60,000 nt of DNA from Cryptomeria japonica (taxonomy: Eukaryota > Streptophyta > Pinopsida > Cupressales > Cupressaceae), in the NCBI RefSeq assembly GCF_030272615.1, contig NC_081409.1, positions 471,382,573-471,442,572 of the forward strand. The letters are read 5' to 3'. The position numbers were made by a program, and so were the translations under genes. Below the pieces are notes generated by a model, which saw nothing but the letters and a program-made list of their open reading frames with translations, made no database searches and was not told the origin of the DNA. Positions 10,360 to 21,417 of this stretch are shown here, one piece after another; position 1 is the first letter of the stretch; the number at the start of each line of letters is the position of its first letter.

Positions 10360-13300
10360 TTATGACAATAAGGAATAAAACTTCTCAAAAATAGATTTAA
10401 AGTCTTGCAAGAATTGTTTCATAGATAAAGACCAAGACTCAAGTAGGGAGGTGGCTACTTCTTTCTCTATCTGCATCTGGGAGACCTGTTCTTCCATGGT
10501 GTCAATTGTGCTCATCTCCTATGTCATTGTTAAGGCATCCAGATTTAGATAACACTTCTGAAGAATTTGCAGACATGGGAGGAGAACCAATTGTAGCTCC
10601 TACAAATATCGAGACCGGGTGCTGATCTCATGCTCCATTTTTGTTGTCTGGATGTGAAACCAGTGAACGGTTTGCCCATAGGCTGTAAAGGAGTCATAAG
10701 GTGGCTTGAATGTTCTCATGTAGGACTGCAAGTCAGATTGAAGCTTTTGCTTCTGTGCAAGCACATCATCACAGAACAGATGGGGTTGGCAAATCTTGCT
10801 GAGTAGAAGATTCCCCTCATCCCGAGTGTCCCTTATATCCTTTTGTGCTTTTTGGAGTTCAGTCCAGAGCCCATTTAACTTCTTCACCAGAGCAATATTT
10901 AGAGCCTTTTGATGCTCTTTCTTAGCATTTGCCTCTGCTACCTCTTCTAAGCTCTGCACTTGATCATCTACTACTGTGCATAGGAGCTTTAGTTGTGCCA
11001 ATGAGGAGTCGGTACTGGGGAGGTTTGTACTGAGTAACAAATCGGTAAGAGTGTCCACTACAGCTTGGATTCTTCCTCCTTAACACCTCAAGGCATTCTT
11101 GAGCAACCTTGATGCTCTGCAGTAGCTCCATTTCACTTGCAGACTAGAGGTCAATGGGACTAGTAAGGTCAGCCGGTTTGGCTTGACTATCAGTTGCCTT
11201 AGGTGTCTCCATCTGCGTGCTTTTTGCCGTTTCTCCTGCCTTGTCTTCCTCTATTTTCTTCTTTGTCACTTCTCTTCTCTTTTCCTCTTCCTTCTCTTCC
11301 TCTTCCTTCTTCCTTTTATCTGTTTCCTTCTGTTTCTCCTCTTCCTTTCTCTTTTTCTCATCCTCTTCCTCTTTTTTCTTCCTTGCATCTTCTTGTTTCT
11401 TTTTCTCTTCTTCCTCTTCTTTTCTTTTCTTTTCTTCTTCTATTCTCTTTTCTTCCTGTTTTCGTTTCTCCTCATCTTCTTCCTTTTTCTTCTTCTCTAC
11501 TTCATCCTTCTTCTTCTTCTCCTCTTCATCTTTCTTCTTCTTCTCCTCTTCATCTTTCTTCTCTTCCGCTTGCTTCTTCATTTCCTCCTTTTTGTCCTCT
11601 ATTTCCTTTAGCTTTACTTCCTTTTCTGCCTGCTTCTCCTATCCTATAACTTCTAATGGTGTAACCTAAGCACTATCTTCTCCATCCAAAGCATCAACAT
11701 CAATAGTGTCGATCAGTTCAGTAACCAGCTTTCCTTCATCATCAAAAGCTTCATTCAGTTTTGTTATTACCGGTTCTTGCTCAGCCTTCTAGTTGGCTTC
11801 AACCACTCGATGCATTTACAGATCTTCTAGAACAAGGGTGTGTGCATTCTTGAGCACTTATTTACCCTTCCCTTCCAATAATAGGAGTCTTCTTCTTCTC
11901 ATGAAGAAGAGGCATTTGTATTTGTTCATTACTTCGAACAGTTCCGAATTTGATACATCAGGAAAATGTTCAGCAAAATTTTTTTCTCTCATTTCCTAAT
12001 CCTGCTCTATGGCAATGCGCCATTTATTGTCTAAGGATTTATACAAAGAATCCGGTGTCTCAAATCTAATTTCTGAAGGCGCCCGGTCATTAACACATAA
12101 ATACTGAATTATTTCTTTTTCAACCACTTCCTTTTCATCATCATTAAAGTCATCAAAACAATCAATCAAATCATTCAACACTTTTTTCCTAATGTTTTTT
12201 GATAGTTCTTTGACAATGTGTCAAAGGTTTGTAGGAGGAGATGTCAATATTTACTGGTGTTGATGATGTCGATTCATTCTTTGTCTTTTTCTTTTCTTGA
12301 CGTGTCTTCTTTGGTTTTTCCTCAAACACAGTTTCTTCCGAGTCTAGAGAGGTATTTCTTGTCTTCCTCTTTCTCTTGAACACTTTAGTAGGTGCCACTT
12401 CAGGTTTCTTTTTAGCCGGTGACCGCTTGGTCACTACAGGACTGGCTGTAGTAGTTGGTGCCGATGCTGAAGGCACTGTTTTTGCCTTCTTCACTGAAGG
12501 TTCTTTTCCTTTCTTTGCTGAGGGTTCCTCAACCTGTGTTATCCTTTCAAGGTAGGTGTCGGTTCTTTTTGCCTTTGGATCAAGTGGTGAGGCAATAAGG
12601 GTTGAGGCATATCCTTCCAACATATCATTCATTACCTCATACCCCATAGGCTCCACTTCCTCCTGTCTGGGCTCAACAACCTCCATTATGCATTGATCCA
12701 CTTTAATGGTGAAATAGATATCATCTTCATATTTCTTGACAATATCACCTAATATTCTCACCCTTTGACTCATTTTGCATCTGAACTCATCAAAGTACTT
12801 GTTCATAACTTCAGGGTAACTAGTTCCAACTACTTGAATGCTTTCCTTGATTTGCTTGGTTACTGGTTGGTCAGCAGACCACTGGACATCACCTACTCTT
12901 GGAAAATAGCCTTGGAAGTAAAAGAATAGCCCAACCAGTAGTTGTCCAAACTTGAATCTCAATGCATTATCCTATTTGATTGATTTCAGATTCAATAGGA
13001 GTTGCCTTTGCATACTGGTGCATAGGTCAAATGATGCATCCTCCTTGATCATCTGGTAAGCGACATTTACCACTGCAATAGATACATAGTTAATTTTGTT
13101 GGCTGAGAATGTTCGGTATCCAATCACCATACATGCATATTTCACCAGATCGTCCTTGATAGAATTGACGGTCATACCTCATGAGTCACTCACTGAACCG
13201 ATGATCTTGGACATTTCAGTTTTGCTTACTATCCTTAGGGCTGGCACTTCCCCTATATTGTAGAAACTGGTGACGGCATGAATTTCTTGTGGTGTTATAT

Positions 13301-13649
13301 CATGCGTTCTTTCCAGGTACATCTTGTCACCATGAACTCTACTCAGAATGATCCTAATGTGATCATCTGTGAAATCCTCCAGGAAATAAACAACATTGTG
13401 GAGCTTCTTCTTCTCCAAGATACTATACTCTAGTTTGATCTTTTTATCTTGTCCACAAAACAAACCTAGCTGGGAGTGAATTGCTAGAGACCCTAGGTCT
13501 TCTATTTTACAATCTATGTATTCTAAGATTCCCTCTTCTACTATCACACCAGCTGGAACTTGTGATAGGGCATTACATCTAGACTTGCGTTGAATAAAGC
13601 TTGTTGAATCTACAGATGTACTAGAGCTAGTATGGGATACAGAAGCCAT
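10360..13649 (-). pseudogene. Large env-position ORF of the nested element, decayed
   Basis: ATG at 13649 reading to TAA at 10360-10362, about 1,095 codons, broken by stops at 13179, 12972, 12189 and 11996 and by two frameshifts. One is at an A-run near 12185, the other between 11144 and 11058. Order of parts: a globular N-terminal region of about 300 residues; a basic linker with proline- and lysine-rich repeats (KKRSPAKKKPE-like, about 12250-12560) that could act as a nuclear signal; a very long Glu/Lys-rich coiled coil (about 11150-11640, imperfect KKDEEEKK repeats); and a C-terminal helical region. No transmembrane helix is obvious apart from a short hydrophobic patch (QLLVGLFFYFQGYF). 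Family unknown. The position matches the third ORF of Sireviruses. Confidence 0.6.
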
Positions 13650-14169
13650 GATAGAAACTGAAAACTCAAAAAATACCTTTCAAAAAACGTGAATTTAGGG
13701 CTTTCAGATTCTTCTCCACCTCGCACTCTGTCGGTTGCAAAATCACCACTTTGCATTCTTCACTTAACCATTTGCAATTTGAATTTGAATTTTCTTGAAG
13801 GTTTCTTAAATTCTCAGAATCCCAGCACAAATCGCTTTGTCATCGCTCTGCACTCGAAAACCTCCTTCGCTTCGAAAACTGATAGTGAGAAATGATTTGA
13901 AAAATCCTTTTAAACATATTCCTCACCTACTGCAATTAATGCTCCACCATTAGGGCGTAAACCCTAATTTTCCTTTTACCATTTCCGGTCTTCCACCTAT
14001 TGATAGGTATCGTATACTAGTTAAGATCTTTTACCGGTGTAAACTGGGGGTTCAAAACATTTCGCCATTTGCTCCCCCTAAGCTTTTTTGAAGCTTAGTT
14101 TGTCAGTTCCATCATTTCCACACTAGGTGCAGAAACTGGTTCCTCTTGTAACACCACTGTTTTCTTCTT
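13650..14169 (-). other. Leader between gag remnant and second ORF
   Basis: On the minus strand, the knuckle region ends, then a purine tract (AGCTTAGGGGGAGC, about 14081-14094) and about 430 bases of non-coding DNA lead to the ATG at 13649. Pol would be expected in or before this stretch, but no pol motif is present. Confidence 0.5.
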
Positions 14170-15373
14170 CTAGGTTTTGTTCATGTCTACTTGAACAGTA
14201 TCAACATCAATGTTTCCTTCCGGAGTGACCGGTATATCATCAAAAATGTTCTTTCTTGATCTACAAAATCTGGCAATGTGACCCAATTTGTTGCAGTGAT
14301 AGGAGATCAATCCAGGTGCTCTCCAAGGTCCATTATTCATGTTGTTGTTATTCCTTCTACATGTTGCAGTAGTGTGACCATGACCATGATAGACCATACA
14401 ATTTTCTCTCCATCTGGTTGTCGCTTGATAGACACCGCTTCTTGGCTGATGATTGAAGGCACTAGATCGGTTGAGATTTCAGTTCATAAAAGGTTCAGGA
14501 CCAACTCCTTGGGTCCTTTGAGGATAGCTACCAATGTTTTTCATAACTGACCTGCATTCAGATGCTCTATGCCCATACTTGTTGCATGCATAATAGTTAC
14601 CATTGAATCTATAGGATCTAGGCTTATCATTTAGGAAATAAGGAAAATTGTTGTAAGCCTTACTCCTACACACATTTGCAGTATGTCCTTATTTAAGACA
14701 ATTGAAGCAAACAGGTTTAAACTTTTGCTTACCTTTATCCTTTGATGTCGATTGTTTCTTTGATGTTCCAACATTTGTACCAGAGGTCTCACCTTCCTCA
14801 TGACTGGAATAACCAAGTCCATTGGTATTCTTGACCGGTTTGGCAGATTCAAGCTTTTTCTCTAGCTTGATAGTACTCTTGTTGAACTTAGCAAGTATTT
14901 CCTTTGACTCAGAGAGTTCTTTGGAAATAGCAAAATTTCTTTCCATCAGGTTTTCATTCTCAGAGATGGCAATGTTCAGTTCTACTTGCATGTCTTTTTT
15001 TTTCCACTTTTCTCGCATGGAGTTGAGCAGTTAGGGCACTGATCTCTTGCTTCAGCTTGGAGATGTCATGATCCTTGTCTTTGACCAGATCTTCAGCTTT
15101 CCTCTGGTTCTCAAGCTCTTAGCACATTCGAATAGTCAGTCCTTCCAATTCTTTTCTCAGGTTGGAATTGGATTCATTCAACTTTTCTACTTCTTGAATC
15201 AGGGCTTCCATGTTTGCTTCATTAGAGGAACTATTTTCAGATAGCTCCATTAGCTTTTCTGCATGTTCTCTCCTTTTTTCTTGAGATGCCTTTTATTTGA
15301 CCATAAGATCATCATAGGCTTGCTCAGACTGAGTGAGTCAATGAGTAAGTTCCCGCAATGTGTATTCCCCCAT
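14170..15373 (-). pseudogene. Gag C-terminal region: coiled coil plus four zinc knuckles
   Basis: Starts at ATG 15373, 36 bases inside the primer site. The first 240 residues or so are a heptad-like coiled coil (segments such as EALIQEVEKLNESNSNLRKE), with stops near 15340, 15290 and 15120 and a frameshift in an A-run near 15000. Four CCHC-type knuckles follow: about 14670-14712 (CFNCLK, stop, GHTANVC), about 14555-14600 (YYACNKYGHRASEC, first Cys lost), about 14360-14405 (CMVYHGHGHTTATC, second Cys lost) and about 14255-14300 (SYHCNKLGHIARFC, first Cys lost). The usual N-terminal gag fold is missing, as if deleted after the primer site. It ends in TAG at 14170. Confidence 0.65.
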
Positions 15374-15408
15374 ATCTCTTTCCAAGTGGTTAAACTTATA
15401 GAAAGGTT

Positions 15409-15421
15409 GGCTCTGATACCA
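15409..15421 (-). promoter_or_regulatory. Primer binding site of the nested element
   Basis: The minus strand reads TGGTATCAGAGCC, an exact match to the initiator tRNA-Met complement used by plant Copia elements, two bases inside the 5' LTR. Confidence 0.92.
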
Positions 15422-15423
15422 AT

Positions 15424-16526
15424 TGATGAATACTAAGAGGGGGGGTGAATTAGTATGCCAAAAATCTTTGCACTTAAACTCTTTGCAAGACTAACAGTAA
15501 ACCGGTAAAATAGTTTAGCAGACAAATCAGTTAACATAGATGAAAACCAAATAGATAATAATGCATTCACCCACAAAAGCACAAACACCATAACACAAGA
15601 GAATTTGATGTGGAAACCCTAAAGGGAAAAACCACGGTGAGATGAAACTCACAAGTAACTATCTACAGAATAGGAACCAAACTGGTTAAGGTCAGACCAG
15701 TTAAGGTCTTACAATGTTCTTTACCAGAACAGATCTTGTTAGGAATCTCAATCTTTGTTAGGACATAAGTCTGATTAAAGACTACCTTGCTAGAGGATTT
15801 TAGATCCACAGATGTGAACCACCTTGTTAGAGGATTTAAAAAAGAATTTTGGGCCTACCCGGTTAAGGGCTACAGACTTGTCAAAGATGTGAGTAATCAA
15901 CAAGTGATTGATCTAGCTAATAGCATAGACTACTTGGTTAGATCCTTGATAGCTCGTTCCTAATGCATTCCAGCATTACTTCAGTCTTCTACACATTCAT
16001 ACTCTCTCTAACTCCTCAACCACCTTAAACCCTAGCCGCAATATCCACTGTCGCAGCAACAACATTATCAACAATCTAAAACCCTAGACATGATGTCCTT
16101 ATAAAGGAATCTGATTTCATGTCGGTCCACTAGGATTACATTACAATTTCCTAGGTTCAATGCATCTAGACATATCTGGTAACACAACACAAAAAACACC
16201 GTTAAAGTGTCAGCACCATCAAACAATCGGTGGATGGTAACTCATCACAAAGTATTACCAGTTCATACAAAATGAAGACTGGGAAGTATGTGTTCTGCTG
16301 CTTTGATCCTTCATACTGCTTGAGATCCTCAAACCGCTTGGGGTTAACATGCTGCTTCAGACCGGTAAACACGTTCTGCAAAACACCAATAGTCTAACAA
16401 CTATAATACAACATACCAGTTGCAACATATTCCGGTTGAGCTTAGGCTCATACATATAAAGAAGATCTCAATGCAAGTGTGTGTCCATCAATGCCAATCA
16501 CATCATAAACATAAAAAATGCCAACA
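15424..16526 (-). repeat. 5' LTR of the nested element
   Basis: 1,103 bp with TG at 15424 and CA at 16526, matching 8825-9953. The hairpin motif at 15608-15643 is well preserved (TGTGGAAACCC, AAAGGGAAAAACCACGGTG). It lacks about 20 bp present in the other LTR near position 16245, seen as a shorter ATCACAAAGTATTACC stretch. Confidence 0.9.
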
Positions 16527-16531
16527 TCTCC
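16527..16531. repeat. Target site duplication TCTCC, right
   Basis: Identical to 8820-8824 and directly abuts the right LTR end, which fixes both element boundaries. Confidence 0.85.
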
Positions 16532-17252
16532 AACAAAAGATGCAATTGAAAAGAAAGCCTAAGTATGAATTCTTGACTTTAGGTTTACATCAATCACATA
16601 GGGGAGTAACAAAAAAAAAAATTCTCCCAATTTTGATGTTGATATTCTCAGTATGATTTCACCTAATCACAACAAGGAAATAAAGGTTGAAAGCCAAGAT
16701 CTCTAGGAAGAAATGGAGAAACCCTATAAAATAGGGATGAATATTGATGTATTTCCAAATATAGGAGTATTTTAAAGGAAAAACCCTTATAAGGATAAAA
16801 GCATGATGGTTCAGAGGAATTTGATTTCCTATATAGTAAACTCAAGAAGGAGGGGTAAAAAGCAATATGTCGGGGATGATTTGGAGCGTGTCCATAAAGT
16901 AAGGAGAGATAATGTGATATTTTAAAATATTAGAAAGTCTCAAAAGATAAAACTTTATAAATCAAATGATATAACGATTTATAAAATTTTGATGCCCTGT
17001 GTGGTGAAAACAAAAGGAGATTGTTGTGATTATTTTAGAATGGAATATCAAGACAAAAATAAAATATATTACAACATATATGGTAAACATGAAAATATGA
17101 CAATTGATAAGCTTTACGATGAAATTGGATTGGTTGATGATATGTGCCAAATTGGAATATTTTTGCATGATGAGAACCAAGTGTTTGATCCAAGAAAAAT
17201 GAGTGTTCATGTTTTTGGGACCTACGGGCCACTAGATGCAGTTTTAACATAA
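16532..17252 (+). pseudogene. Unknown ORF, second part, after the nested element
   Basis: The frame interrupted at 8824 resumes here without a stop until an 11-A run at 16610-16621. There the protein-like text moves to another frame (continuing as FDVDILSMISPNH), so a slippage indel is likely. Stops follow near 16705, 16777 and 16927, and the last 87 codons are open to TAA at 17250-17252. The C-terminal part includes KTKGDCCDYFRMEYQDKN and VHVFGTYGPLDAV. Together with 8416-8824 this gives about 380 codons of an unrecognised protein. No RT, integrase or protease motif is visible. Confidence 0.4.
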
Positions 17253-17349
17253 TCTACAGAAGAGAGGTGATTGGCAATGGTCTACTCTACCAGAGAAAAC
17301 TGGATTCTTGCTATGCCTGCAAGGGGCATACATCCCCAGATAGAGCCAC

Positions 17350-17865
17350 TATTGGGGCTTCAATTTCCAAATAATTTCAAGCACCATACTATTAAAAAAG
17401 GTGGTCACTTCATGGAAATGACACATAATGGATGATTAATGATTTGAACAACTAGAGTAAAGGAGGATATGAATAAATTAATTCCAATGGACCCCATGAA
17501 AGACTAGTGTTTTTGATCTGTAGAAAAGATGATATGAACAGAGAATTAAATTGAATGAAACATGAAAATATAAGAAATACCCATTTCAGAAAATCAATTT
17601 TTCAAGCTCCAGTAAAAGTTTTAGATCTGTACAATGTGATTTTTCAAGCTCTAGTAAAATAAGATGTCGACTTGGAATAAAAATGTATGCAAATATCAAA
17701 TCTGATGAAGACCCATTTTATAAGTGGATGTTTCCTACCACCAAAAAAAATTCAAATTTATATCTGAGGTTTAAGGTAGCCGGCCAAACAAAAATCCGAA
17801 AGATAGCTTAAAGCAAGGTTATTGACTAACTAGTTTGCATATTAATTTCAAAGGGTTTTGTTATT
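17350..17865. repeat. Direct repeat, right copy
   Basis: Matches 7857-8410 in the same orientation, from GGGGCTTCAATTTCC to GGGTTTTGTTA. It lacks a stretch of about 40 bp present in the left copy around 8150-8200. It bounds the split ORF on its right side. Confidence 0.5.
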
Positions 17866-18894
17866 TTTAATGTAAAATGGTGACTTTTCACCCCAAAAGG
17901 TGTATGGTGCCCATTCAACCACATATATAAGTGGTTACAAAATGCAAATATGGGGGAGAGTCATAAGAACAACATAATGCTGTAAGGATTGAATATTATT
18001 TTGTATTAGAGAAGTCTATAGGAAGAAGAAGTATCATTTTGTGCAAGTAGTATGCAATGAAGTATTTACAAGTGCAACTTATGCATGCAATTTTTTTCTG
18101 AAGATTAATATACAAGGTTCACTGTCTCTTTTTCCAAATATTGTGTACACTTTTGTGTTGATGAGTTATCTTTGTTCTCTTGATAAATTTGTCTATAGAT
18201 TTTCTATGATGTGAATCACATGCTGTTGCATTAAGTGAAAGATTGAGTTCTTATTGTTTGTGTAACACATACTGAACCTTCATAGTTGATGAGAAATTGT
18301 CTCTTCAGTTGATAGGATATTATGTCCACAAAGTGTCATATATATCCTTGGATAGAGGCACTGGTCTGTTATTGATTTTTCAAGGTTTTGATCATATGCA
18401 TTCAAGGTCATTGATAGAAAAACATTCTTCCCAAATCCTATATGAACTAATCTATGCAGATGTCTTTATGTCCTGAAGGCAATCTCATTTTTAATATACA
18501 TTCACAATCATTTCTTTTCAAAGGCATTTATTTAAAGCACATAATAAAGCATAATTGCAGACAACAATTTGCCAGTTTGTAATTTGCTAAAAGGCTTAAA
18601 TCCACTTTAAATAATCTCTTTTGTGCTTGAGAGTGTGAGGTATACTCACCTAGGTTTAGTGGAGCCTAAAGTGCAGAGGGATTTAGTCTTTGACTATCCC
18701 TGCTTGTTGGCCAAGGCTGATTGGACTGCTTGAGGATTTGGAAAGCCTTTGGGTTTTCCAATCTGTGGTTTTGGGCACCAACACACTCCACCAAAAAATC
18801 AACAAAATGAGAAAGTTTGTCCAGAGCAGTGGGATTATGCTCATACTCAATAGACTCATTAAGTAATTATGAAAAATGCTCCAATTTTGCTTCA
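17866..18894. other. No gene recognised
   Basis: AT-rich DNA. A TATATAAG box-like string at 17924 follows an inverted pair, ACTTTTCACCCC and AAAAGGTG, but no transcript can be assigned. The 18600-18790 part (ending GGTTTTGGGCACCAACACA) resembles an LTR edge without a clear partner. Confidence 0.35.
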
Positions 18895-19835
18895 ACAATA
18901 TCCTTCACATTCCAAAAAACACTCACAAAGACTTACAATAGATCTAGTAAGGGATTAGTGTATCATTGTCCATAACTATTTGTAGTAGATCCGGTGAGGG
19001 ACTACTACATTGCTCTGCCGAACCAATTACTTACAGTAGATCTGGTAAAGGATTACTGCAACACTATCTGCAATTTGATTCTTCTATATACTTCTTTGGT
19101 CATACACCACTCACACTATTAAATTCTTCTCTTAATGCAACTTCTTTTATGTCCACAACTTTGTTATTCACACACTTTTGCTTTTCACCTTTCACATAAA
19201 CTTCACACTCTTGACACTACATGACACACCTTTTATGTATATATATGTCGGTAAGCTCATACACTGAGATAATATGTTGGCCAAGCATGCATGGTTTACA
19301 CAATAGTATGCTGCTCGGATCCAAATGTTATCCAATAAATCCTTGGCAAAAAAACATGATAACAAAGTTGGCCTTCACTTGATCACCTACACACTTCCTT
19401 ATTTCATTTACCAATGCATACACCTTAATTAACGAAATAGAACATGGGTCTATCAGAACCATAGACATGAACCCATAAGCACAAAAGTCCAAGAACAACA
19501 ACTCCTTACTTCAAGATATAGATATGACAAATTTCTATGAATGTTCACCAGCACAACATATATAACTAATATGATTGATACCACTAATACCACTGATGCC
19601 AGAGCTCATAGAATTGATACCATAATAGGATATCAATCAAGATAAGCACAAATCAAGATCTAGGAGATGAGGATATTCTATAAATAATTCCAATAGATCA
19701 TGTATACCTTTTTGCATCACCTACTCAACACATAATACTAAAATTGTTTCCAACAACATACACTAGATGTGGTATGCTAATCAGGTTTGATAACAATGAC
19801 AATAATCACACAAGTATAACAAAGGAGATTAATGA
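18895..19835 (-). repeat. Truncated copy of the 6380-7515 LTR
   Basis: Collinear with about 6780-7500 of the first copy, for example the shared strings GTAGATCCGGTGAGGGA and GATGTGGTATGCTAATC. The first 400 or so bases, including the hairpin motif, are missing. About 165-180 bases near 19207-19375 are present only in this copy. Confidence 0.65.
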
Positions 19836-21417
19836 CAGTAAGCTTGAGAAAAGTTTCATGTGAAGCACAATCATAAATTAATTAAGAGTGTGTGCCTTTC
19901 AAGTTGAAAACAAAGATGACAATCTTCTCAAAGTACAGATTGAGAAAATCATACAAGGGCCATGTCAAATGATGTCAATAATGGAAAATGATATTAATAT
20001 TTAATTTTATATGTCTCTTCAATCATCAAATAATAGTAACAGTCACCAAACTCCTAGAAATAATAGCGATTTAGAGCAGATACAGAGCTATGAACTAAGA
20101 CTTCACAAATGAGGAGGATCAATGACATGACTACACCAAAATACAGTGAACCAAGGCTAATAAAAGCCATAAAAAAGACAATAATAGAAAAGACCTAAAT
20201 GAGATGGTCTTTAAGATCCTCAAAACACAAAGAGATCAACATTGCAATTACAGTCTACAGGTCTAAGAAAGTAGTGTATGCAAATCAATGCCAAAGGCTT
20301 TTAGTCCAAACACAAAGACATTAAAGAAGGCCTCTCAAAGAAAGGTACATTACATGAAAAACTATAAAGGAATCTTTGGACAATAAGTTTGGACAACAAA
20401 AAATAGCATACCAAGGCCAGGATTTCATTATTACACCATGAAATAAATAATAGCCATTACAAAGATCAAATCTTCTTGCAATAAAGCTCATATATGGAGG
20501 GTTTGAGATGCATTCAAAGATAGTCTTAAGATGAAAGACAATACACAGTCATACACAATGAATAGTGCAAGGTATTATCAAGGTTTTTTAGGTTCTACAT
20601 ACATAAGATCACAATCATATGCCCACTTTCATAGAGATAGTTCTTGGAACATCCATTCATAGTCTTTAAGGCATGTGCATTGAAGAAATCAAAATTTTCA
20701 AGTTCAAAAGAGTTATCACCCAGGATAATCTTCAAGAAACATTGCCTTCAAATTACTCAAGATCAAATGATAGTAATAAGGGGTCTCACAAATTCATAGA
20801 TCATAATGTTCATGTAGTAATACTTAGAGCACAAGGTTTTTTATACCTAATGTAGTCCTAAAAAGATTTGGGGAAGGAGCTAAAGAGGACATTTAAAGTA
20901 GTTTAAAACAAAGATATTCTATAGCAATATTTGATATACGCAATCTATGATTACAAGCTTTGAAAGAGAAATAGAGGTATACATAATGCAATAAATTCTA
21001 TGATAAAAAATAGTGCAACAATAGAAGTGTAAAGAATGAATACAAACTTTCAAAGCAGTCTAGTGACAATTGTTATCACTGTTTTGAAAATTAGGTATTC
21101 TTGTCCCATAATCGGCTAAAATCTACAAAGATGTGTTTGGCATAACCTTGTTGCCTCTGTGTTTTTTGGGTCAAAGAGGGTTTAAGGTTTTTGAAAAATT
21201 TAATCCTTCCTATGTTTTGAAAACCCTTGCATTCTATTCTTGCATTACTTTTTTCACTTAAGTGGAAGGGTCGCTCCGTCATGAAGGTGTCCCCCCCTTT
21301 AGGTTTTCCCTAGGTGGGTTTTTAAATGATTCTTAATTTTTACACCTTTACCTATGTCTTGTTTTAATCTTTGTCGGGCTTCTTAACAATCGTGCAAGTC
21401 AAAGTTGATCCTATTGT
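19836..21417. other. Gene-free A-rich stretch
   Basis: No coding frame with a recognisable motif. Near 21285-21295 there is a GTCCCCCCCTTTAGG run (purine tract on the minus strand). The region from about 21090 changes to a more G-rich texture that leads into the tandem array at 21418. Confidence 0.4.

Larger units (their letters stand above)
8825..16526 (-). mobile_element. Complete non-autonomous LTR retrotransposon lacking pol, Sirevirus-like layout
   Basis: A 7.7-kb element with two LTRs, a 5-bp target duplication, a perfect tRNA-Met primer site and several polypurine tracts. In transcription order (right to left) it holds: 5' LTR, primer site, coiled-coil gag remnant with four CCHC knuckles, a purine tract (AGCTTAGGGGGAGC near 14081), a leader, an ORF of about 1.1 kb codons in the env position, a 121-bp tandem duplication containing purine tracts, then the 3' LTR. 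No protease, integrase, RT or RNase H motif is visible. A long gag, a third ORF after pol and multiple purine tracts are known marks of Sirevirus-type Copia elements. Assigning this element there is inference. Confidence 0.8.

Noticed and set aside
11183-11669. Three overlapping plus-strand open frames rich in Leu, Phe and Ser
   Set aside because: They are the antisense shadow of the Glu/Lys-rich coiled coil on the minus strand; purine-rich coding DNA lacks stops on the other strand.
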